Of a stretch of 5,636 nucleotides of DNA, positions 1 through 5,636 are shown in pieces (the stretch's first letter is position 1; each line of letters begins with the position of its first letter). Under the pieces are notes generated by a model. The model had not been told where the DNA came from. It ran no database searches and saw only the letters and a program-made list of their open reading frames with translations. Made by a program: the position numbers and the translations under genes. Source of the DNA: Gemmatimonadales bacterium (GTDB lineage: Bacteria; Gemmatimonadota; Gemmatimonadetes; Gemmatimonadales; GWC2-71-9); contig JAUVTI010000134.1 in assembly GCA_030601605.1 (NCBI GenBank), forward strand, positions 1-5,636. The letters are read 5' to 3'.

Positions 1-350
1 AGTTCCTGCCGTTCCGCCAGGAAGAAAAGGCCCAGGCAAAGGGCATCGCGCTTGAGGCCGGCGAGTGCGGCGGCCTGCTTCGAGCCAAGCTGATGGATGT
101 GCCCCGTAGAGGTCTTGCTGCCCAGCCTCAACGTGACCGCGCCGTCCTTCAGGTCCTTGCTCTGGCGACCGGCCTCGACGATTCGCTCCCGCACCGCATC
201 GAGATCGCCGTCCTCCGCCCGCCCCGTGAAGGACATGCCCTGGAGGTTTCGGGCCAGCCGCACGCGCGCCGACAGCACGATGTTGCTGTCCGGGCCGCTG
301 GCATCCAGCCACGCCATGCCTCCGTCGGGAAGCAGGCTGAGGTCCAGCAT
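1..350 (-). CDS. mcsB: Protein arginine kinase McsB, N-terminal part (runs off left edge)
   Basis: McsB phosphorylates arginine side chains on proteins, marking them for ClpCP-type degradation in the systems where it has been studied. Only the first 116 residues are present; the family is usually about 350-360 residues, so the 3' two thirds lie outside. Seen: W14, then GPDSNIVLSARVRLARN at residues 19-35, the start of the phosphagen-kinase-like catalytic domain, where the S-x-R-x-R-x-x-R-N arginines (R29, R31, R34) match the conserved nucleotide-phosphate-binding segment. The chosen ATG (350-348) shares one base with the mcsA stop (TGATG), and GGGGGA lies 7 nt upstream. M12 is a possible internal start but is less likely given the overlap. 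Residues 88-116 are harder to match to the usual pattern before the catalytic core, so divergence there is possible. The adjacent mcsA strongly supports the call. A ClpC-type ATPase may follow outside the window, which is inference. Confidence 0.9.
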   Translation of the reverse strand, partial: MLDLSLLPDGGMAWLDASGPDSNIVLSARVRLARNLQGMSFTGRAEDGDLDAVRERIVEAGRQSKDLKDGAVTLRLGSKTSTGHIHQLGSKQAAALAGLKRDALCLGLFFLAERQE

Positions 351-847
351 CACTCCATCCCCCGGATGCGGTCGCGCAGCTCCGCGGCCAGCTCGAAGTT
401 CTCAGTGTGCACCGCCCGGTTGAGCTGATCGCGCAGCTCCGACAACACACGGCCCGTATCGTCGTACGTGGCGGTGATCGCGGGGAGGTAGACCTCCCCC
501 ACGTGCTGGCTCGCGCCGTGGATCCGGCGCAGCAGATCGCGCATGTGCTGCTCGAATGTCTCGTAGCAGTGGGGGCAGCCGAGGCGTCCCGTCTCCCGGA
601 AGTCCTGAAGCGTGGCCCCGCAGAAGCCGCAGCTACGGTCGTCCGTCCCCGGCGGGAGTGCGGCCGCCGCCCCCTGCCCGACTGAGGCGAGGAACCCGGA
701 GAGCGGCAGCTTGGAGATGCTGGAGCCGGTCTGCACCCCCTTCTCGGCCGCGCACTCGTCGCACAGGTGCAGCTGCGTGACGGAGTTGTCCACTATCTGC
801 GTCAGGTGGATCGAGGCCTCGCGCTTGCCGCAGTTGTCGCACTGCAT
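350..847 (-). CDS. mcsA: McsA-like zinc-finger / UVR-motif protein, activator of McsB
   Basis: A 165-residue cytosolic protein. Four cysteine pairs are visible: C3/C6, C29/C32, C73/C76 and C91/C94, which would form two four-cysteine metal sites (zinc presumed). The C-terminal part, about residues 133-163, is a UVR motif (L-x-x-x-L-x-x-A-V-x-x-E-N-F-E-x-A-A-E-L-R-D-R-I pattern), a helical hairpin also found in UvrB, UvrC and ClpC. This is the architecture and usual length of Firmicutes McsA, which binds and stimulates the McsB arginine kinase and has been linked to heavy-metal and heat stress. The following gene is mcsB, confirming the assignment. The start ATG (847-845) overlaps the lolD stop by one base, with GAGGT at 861-857, 9 nt upstream. 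Annotation pipelines often label such genes only as UvrB/UvrC motif-containing protein. No ctsR repressor gene precedes it here, unlike the classical Firmicutes operon. Confidence 0.88.
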   Translation of the reverse strand: MQCDNCGKREASIHLTQIVDNSVTQLHLCDECAAEKGVQTGSSISKLPLSGFLASVGQGAAAALPPGTDDRSCGFCGATLQDFRETGRLGCPHCYETFEQHMRDLLRRIHGASQHVGEVYLPAITATYDDTGRVLSELRDQLNRAVHTENFELAAELRDRIRGME

Positions 848-1548
848 CAGGGCATTACCTCTGCAGAGTCGACGGGTTGCAGCCGGCCGTCCTGCAACAG
901 CAACGTGCGGTCCGCACGCTGGGCCAGCAGCGGGTTGTGCGTCACGACGACCAGCGATGTCTCGAGCTTCCGCACCAACCCGAAGAGCAGCTCGTTGAGC
1001 CGGCCGCTGTTGTAGTTGTCGAGGTTGCCGCTCGGCTCGTCGGCCAGCAGGACCTTGGGATCGTGCACCACTGCGCGGGCCACGGCGCAGCGCTGCTGCT
1101 CACCACCGGAGAGTTGCGTGGGCCGGTGCGTCATGCGCCCGGCCAGGTCCACCGCAGCCAGGAGCTCCTCGGCACGCGCGCGCGCCCTGTCGTCGGCCCA
1201 CCCCGCTATCAGCAGCGGCATCATCACGTTCTCGAGCGCGGTGAACTCCCGCAGCAGGTGATGGAACTGAAACACGAACCCGATGTCGCGGTTGCGCAGC
1301 CCATCGCGCGCGGACTCGGAGAGCGAAGCGTACGACACGCCATTGAGGCGGATATCCCCTCCTGTGGGCTCGTCCAGCGCTCCCAGCAGGTGGAGCAGCG
1401 TGCTCTTGCCTGCCCCGCTCGATCCGACGATGGCGACCACCTCACCGCGCAGTACGGAGAGGTCCACGTGGTTCAGCACCTCGACCAGAGCGAGGTCGCC
1501 GCCACGGTAGACCTTGCGGACGCCTTGTGCCTCCAGAACGGCGGTCAT
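847..1548 (-). CDS. lolD: Lipoprotein-release ABC transporter ATPase LolD
   Basis: A 233-residue ABC ATPase of the MacB/LolD/FtsE type. It energises extraction of mature lipoproteins from the inner membrane and hand-over to the periplasmic carrier LolA. All nucleotide-binding motifs are intact: Walker A GSSGAGKST (42-50), Q-loop Q94, signature LSGGEQQR (146-153), Walker B VLLADEP (166-172, catalytic E171), D-loop NLD (175-177) and H-loop H204. The length is typical for LolD. The ATG (1548-1546) overlaps the permease stop as ATGA. The nearest purine-rich stretch, GGAAG at 1566-1562, is 13 nt away and poorly spaced, so initiation probably depends on translational coupling to the permease. The sequence alone does not separate LolD from MacB-type export ATPases. 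The LolC/E-type partner immediately upstream, rather than a MacB permease with a large periplasmic domain and an adaptor gene, favours LolD. Confidence 0.92.
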   Translation of the reverse strand: MTAVLEAQGVRKVYRGGDLALVEVLNHVDLSVLRGEVVAIVGSSGAGKSTLLHLLGALDEPTGGDIRLNGVSYASLSESARDGLRNRDIGFVFQFHHLLREFTALENVMMPLLIAGWADDRARARAEELLAAVDLAGRMTHRPTQLSGGEQQRCAVARAVVHDPKVLLADEPSGNLDNYNSGRLNELLFGLVRKLETSLVVVTHNPLLAQRADRTLLLQDGRLQPVDSAEVMP

Positions 1549-2798
1549 TCGTACCGGATCGCTTCCACGGGGTTGAGGGTCGCTGCCTGGTACGCCGGAT
1601 ACAGGGTCGCCAGCGTCGCCACCGTAATGCTGGCAGCCAGCACGATCACCACGTCGAGCGGATCCACCTGCACCGGCAAGTGATCGATGAAATACACCGA
1701 TGGGTCCAGCGCGATGATATGACGCTGGTCCACGAGACGTCCCACCACGAGTCCGAGGACCGCCCCGAGGGCCGCGCCCACCACGCCGATCAGCACCCCC
1801 TGCAGGATGAACACCCTGCGAACGGAGCGCGCCGGCAGGCCCATCGCGCGGAGGATCCCGATCTCGCGCGTCTTGTCACGGACCAGCATCGTCAGCGTGC
1901 TCACGATGTTGAATGCGGCCACCACCACGATGAGCAGCAGGACGGTGCTCATCGCCAGCTTTTCGAGCTGGAGCGCCGAGAACAACGAGGCATTTTGCGC
2001 CTGCCAATCGAGTGTCCGATACGGGTACCCGCCCAGCGCGGTCTCGATGTCCTCTCCGACGCCCGGCGCGTTCCACGGGTCGCTGAGCCGCACTTCCAGG
2101 CCCGTTACCGCGGTCCCCAGGCCGGCATACTCCTGTGCCAGCTCGCGTGGTAGGATGACGTAGCCATTGTCGTACTCGTACATGCCGGACTGGAACGTCC
2201 CGGTGACCTCGAAGCTCCACCACTTCGGAACGAACGCGCCGAGCGCGGCGTTGAAGTCGCTCCCGGCCGGCGAGACCATCGTGATCTTGGAGCCCGGGAA
2301 AGCGCTCAGTCGCTCCGCGAGGCGGCGCCCGAGCACGATCCCGCCGTCCACGCCCGCCTGCGTGGTCTGGAACCGCAGATCGCCCTGCAGGAAGTGCTGC
2401 GCCAGCCGCGTCACAGCCATCGTTCCGGTGTCCGGCTCGATGCCGATCACGTACACGCCCTGGGCGTAGTCGGCTCCGGCGGACAGCAGACCCTGGCTCA
2501 GAACGAACGGCGCGACCGCCTGCACCTCCGGGTGCTGCTGTACCTCCGCACGCACCGCCTCCCAGTCCTCGAGCCTGAGCCCGCGGCCGTACGTGAGCAC
2601 CCGCAGGTGCGGGCTCGCCACGAGGATCTTGTCGCGCAGCTCGTTTTGGAGCCCGTTCATCACCCCCGTCACCACGACGAGCGCCATCACGCCGACGGTC
2701 ACGCCCCCAATCGCGATGAACGTGATGAGGGAGAAGAGCCGTGACGAGCGCCGGCTCCGCAGGTAGCGCGAGGCGAGCATGCGCTCGAGCCGGCTCAT
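1545..2798 (-). CDS. lolC: Lipoprotein-releasing permease, LolC/LolE family
   Basis: A 417-residue inner-membrane permease, close to the usual 400-415 of LolC and LolE. Layout: basic N-terminal tail with SRYLRSRRSSR (10-20), TM1 about 22-46, a large periplasmic (MacB-PCD-like) domain about 47-280, then TM2 about 282-305, TM3 about 330-355 and TM4 about 380-400. The FtsX-type core between TM2 and TM3 carries the conserved RDKTREIGILRAMG stretch (307-320), a coupling region for the ATPase. The end, PAYQAATLNPVEAIRYE (401-417), is the classical family signature. The segment at about 176-194, rich in Pro, Phe and Trp, sits where E. coli LolC has its LolA-binding hook, whereas YAGLGTAVTG (224-233) reminds me more of LolE. 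Only one permease is present, so it probably acts as a homodimer with LolD, as in species with one LolC/E hybrid protein. The start has GAGG at 2810-2807, 8 nt upstream, and overlaps the lysS stop as ATGA. Confidence 0.9.
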   Translation of the reverse strand: MSRLERMLASRYLRSRRSSRLFSLITFIAIGGVTVGVMALVVVTGVMNGLQNELRDKILVASPHLRVLTYGRGLRLEDWEAVRAEVQQHPEVQAVAPFVLSQGLLSAGADYAQGVYVIGIEPDTGTMAVTRLAQHFLQGDLRFQTTQAGVDGGIVLGRRLAERLSAFPGSKITMVSPAGSDFNAALGAFVPKWWSFEVTGTFQSGMYEYDNGYVILPRELAQEYAGLGTAVTGLEVRLSDPWNAPGVGEDIETALGGYPYRTLDWQAQNASLFSALQLEKLAMSTVLLLIVVVAAFNIVSTLTMLVRDKTREIGILRAMGLPARSVRRVFILQGVLIGVVGAALGAVLGLVVGRLVDQRHIIALDPSVYFIDHLPVQVDPLDVVIVLAASITVATLATLYPAYQAATLNPVEAIRYE

Positions 2799-4278
2799 TC
2801 GTCGGGCCTCAACATCGGAAACAGGATCACGTCGCGGATCGAGTGCTCCTCAGCGAGCAACATTACCAGGCGGTCGATGCCCAGCCCGCACCCGCCGGTC
2901 GGCGGCATACCGTACTCCAGGGCTCGCACGTAGTCCCCGTCTACCTGGTGCGCGTCCTGATCGCCCGCTGCGCGCGCGGCCGCCTGGGCCTGGAAGCGGG
3001 CGCGCTGGTCGTCCGGGTCATTGAGCTCGCTGAACGCGTTCGCCAGCTCGCGGCCGTCCACGAAGAACTCGAAGCGCTCGGCCAGCGAGGGGTCGCCCCG
3101 CTTCGGCTTGGCCAGGGGCGAGAGCTCCAGCGGGAAGTCCACCACGAAAGTTGGTTGCTCCAGATGCCTCTCCACATACTCCTTGAACACCTCATCCAGC
3201 AGCTTGGTCCGCGGCATGGGATCGAGGTCGGGAACCTCGCGCTTGCGCAGCAGGTCCCGCAGGGCGTCGTCGTCGGCCTCCGCGAGACTGACGTTGGCAT
3301 GCTTTTCCACGAGCTCGAGGTACGAGAGGCGCGGCCACGGCCGCCCGAAGTCGATCTTATTGCCGAAGCGCTCGATCGCGGCCCCGCCATACAGCTCCAC
3401 CACGAGGCCGTGGACCATCTCCTCGACCAGGTCCATGATGTCGTTGTAGTCGGCGTAGGCCTCGTAGAACTCGAGCATCGTGAACTCGGGATTGTGCTGG
3501 CGGTCGAGGCCCTCGTTCCGGAAGTCCTTCCCGATCTCGTAGACGCGTTCGATGCCGCCCCCGATGCAGCGCTTCAGGTACAGCTCTGTGGCGATGCGCA
3601 GGTAGAAGCGCGCATCCAGCGCGTTGTGGTGCGTGGTGAACGGACGCGCAAGAGCGCCGCCGTAGATGGGTTGCAGGACCGGAGTCTCGACTTCCAGGTA
3701 GCCCCTCGTATCGAGAAACTGTCGGAGGTAGTTGATCACCCGCGCCCGCAGCCGGAACGTGTCTCCCACCTCTGGATGGGTCAGCAGGTCGGCGTAGCGC
3801 CGCCTGTAGCGCATCTCCACGTCGGTGAGCCCGCTGTGCGTTTCCCCGGTGGCGTCCTCCTTGCCGATGGGCGGCGGCCGCAGGGCCTTTGCGAGGAGCA
3901 CTATCTGCTCGGCGTGGACCGTGACCTCACCGGTCTTCGTCCGGAACATGTAGCCGGCAACGCCGACGTGGTCGCCCAGGTCCAGGAGCTTCACGAGCTC
4001 GTATGCGTCGTCGCCGATATCGTCCCTGCGGAGGTAGACCTGCACGCGGCCGGTGCCGTCGCGCAGGTGGCCGAACGTCGTCTTGCCGTGACCACGTCGG
4101 GAGATGAGGCGCCCCGCCACCCGTACCCGCACCTGTTCGTCGGCGCTGTACGCAGCGATTGCCTCGGCGGCCATGTGGGTTCGGTCGTAGGCGTACGCGT
4201 ATGGCTGGATCCCCCTGGCGCGGAGTGCGTCGAGCTTCTCGCGCCGCGCCTCTTCAACGCGCGACTTCAGCTCTGTGG

Positions 4279-4282
<4 letters not shown>
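2795..4282 (-). CDS. lysS: Lysyl-tRNA synthetase, class II
   Basis: A 495-residue class IIb synthetase that charges tRNA-Lys with lysine using ATP; the length matches bacterial LysS (about 490-505). The N-terminal helix is followed by an OB-fold anticodon-binding domain at about 52-130 (VRVAGRLISRRGHGKTTFGH at 53-72). The catalytic domain has all three class II motifs: motif 1 ending in YLEVETPVLQP (195-205), motif 2 around GKDFRNEGLDRQHNPEFTML (251-270) with the ATP-binding Arg, and motif 3 GCGLGIDRLVMLL (464-476) with R471. The start is the ATG at 4282-4280, overlapping the prfB stop as ATGA, with GGGAG 9 nt upstream. The same frame stays open far upstream inside prfB to about 4930, but that part does not resemble LysS and would make the protein over 200 residues too long. 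The prfB-lysS pairing also occurs in E. coli. Confidence 0.97.
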
Positions 4283-5386
<1,104 letters not shown>

Positions 5387-5393
5387 TGTTTCT

Positions 5394-5398
5394 TCCTC
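5394..5398 (-). promoter_or_regulatory. Ribosome binding site of prfB
   Basis: GAGGA on the minus strand lies 7 nt before the ATG at 5386-5384. It decides the start of prfB in the zero frame and argues against starts further upstream (5418 or 5469) that are already in the post-shift frame. Confidence 0.8.
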
Positions 5399-5423
5399 TG
5401 CTCCGTGAAGTCGGGCATACGTT

Positions 5424-5456
5424 GAGCCGTCTCCTCCAACCGGGAGGCGACGGCTC
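5424..5456 (-). promoter_or_regulatory. Strong hairpin in the prfB leader
   Basis: A 33-nt near-perfect inverted repeat: GAGCCGTC (8 bp) pairs with GACGGCTC, one G/A mismatch follows on the RNA strand, then CCTCC pairs with GGAGG (5 bp), closing a 5-nt loop (CGGTT on the minus strand). It lies between the upstream stop codon and the prfB start, 37 nt before the ATG. No T-run follows on either strand, so a classical intrinsic terminator is not supported. It could be a 5'-UTR structure that stabilises the operon mRNA, a weak terminator for the upstream gene, or an attenuation or translation-control element. The 3' arm holds GGAGG, a ribosome-binding core that would be hidden in the folded form. 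Confidence 0.6.
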
Positions 5457-5466
5457 GCAAACTGGC

Positions 5467-5499
5467 CAAATATAAGCCAGGCAGGAAGTTATTACCAAC
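5467..5499 (-). promoter_or_regulatory. Candidate promoter of the prfB-lysS-lolCD-mcsAB operon
   Basis: On the minus strand TATATTTG (5474-5467) stands out in a GC-rich context. It reads as a sigma70-like -10 TATATT (5474-5469, 5 of 6) with TTGGTA (5498-5493, 4 of 6) 18 nt upstream. It equally fits the Bacteroidota -7 consensus TAnnTTTG with GTTG (5499-5496) 21 nt upstream. Transcription would start near 5460, just ahead of the hairpin, giving a leader of about 75 nt. The -35 part overlaps the end of the upstream gene. This rests on motif matching only, and chance matches of this quality are common. Confidence 0.35.
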
Positions 5500-5636
5500 C
5501 TAAAAGAGCTGCTGCCCCCCCGCCAGGATCTCGTTTAGCGCCTCGGTGAAGTACGGATTGGACTCCGCTACGTTCCGTCCCACCTGCCCCACGTACTCCT
5601 CCCAGCTCTTCTTGATCTCCTCCTCGAACTCATCCT
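5500..5636 (-). CDS. C-terminal end of an unrecognised protein (5' part outside window)
   Basis: An open frame enters from the right edge and ends at TAG 5502-5500, giving the last 44 residues of a protein. The tail begins DEFEEEIKKSWEEYVG, continues with NPYFTEALNEIL and ends AGGQQLF. It looks helical and amphipathic, with an acidic first half. I do not recognise the family, and 44 residues are too few to assign a role. The frame is supported by sensible amino-acid composition and GC-rich third positions up to the stop; codon use resembles the neighbours. A run of seven G (minus strand, 5521-5515) lies eight codons before the stop and could be a slippage or assembly-error spot. The gene points the same way as prfB and ends 113 bp before it, so read-through into the operon is possible. 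Confidence 0.6.
   Translation of the reverse strand, partial: DEFEEEIKKSWEEYVGQVGRNVAESNPYFTEALNEILAGGQQLF

Noticed and set aside
877..1683. Plus-strand open frame of 268 codons opposite lolD
   Set aside because: It is the antisense shadow of a complete ABC ATPase gene, with no plausible ribosome site or protein-like composition.
5424..5456. Hairpin as an intrinsic terminator of the upstream gene
   Set aside because: No run of T follows the stem on the minus strand (CAACGTATG follows), and none follows on the plus strand. Leader structure is preferred, although termination without a U-tract cannot be excluded.
5387..5469. prfB start at TTG 5469 without a frameshift
   Set aside because: It would add unrelated residues, whereas the zero-frame ATG at 5386 with GAGGA and the CTTTGAC shift site reproduces the known RF2 N-terminus.
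5515..5521. Seven-C run (G on the coding strand) as a phase-variation tract in the upstream gene
   Set aside because: Seven bases is short for contingency loci, and it lies only eight codons from the stop, where a shift would change little. Noted only as a possible sequencing-error spot.

Overview
The window is a compact, high-GC, single-direction stretch of bacterial chromosome. Every gene I can support lies on the minus strand, so it reads from right to left. In order of transcription it holds the 3' tail of an unrecognised gene (5500-5636), a short AT-richer leader with a hairpin and a possible promoter (5387-5499), prfB (release factor 2, decoded through a +1 frameshift), lysS (lysyl-tRNA synthetase), a LolC/LolE-type lipoprotein-release permease, its ATPase lolD, mcsA (zinc-finger/UVR-motif adaptor) and the first third of mcsB (protein arginine kinase), which runs off the left edge. 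There are no RNA genes, mobile elements, CRISPR arrays or long empty stretches. The only gap is 113 bp.

The six genes from prfB to mcsB overlap at every junction: ATGA (4 bp) at prfB/lysS, lysS/lolC and lolC/lolD, then TGATG (1 bp) at lolD/mcsA and mcsA/mcsB. This strongly suggests one polycistronic mRNA with translational coupling, started from the leader before prfB. The operon joins translation (stop-codon release, lysine tRNA charging), outer-membrane lipoprotein trafficking (LolCD) and arginine-phosphorylation protein quality control (McsA/McsB).

The Lol proteins imply a diderm envelope. McsA/McsB are best known from Gram-positive Firmicutes, where they sit in ctsR-mcsA-mcsB-clpC, but they also occur in some diderm phyla. 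High GC, McsAB plus Lol, and a possible Bacteroidota-like TAnnTTTG promoter element point loosely to a member of the FCB group such as Gemmatimonadota. This taxonomic guess is inference and could be wrong.

The most instructive feature is prfB. Conceptual translation without the frameshift gives either a 23-residue peptide or a product with the wrong N-terminus. The correct 368-residue RF2 needs a +1 shift at CTT TGA C, preceded by an internal Shine-Dalgarno-like AGGGG, nearly the same as the classical E. coli site. I see no clearly undescribed system. The best leads are the operon arrangement and the prfB leader.
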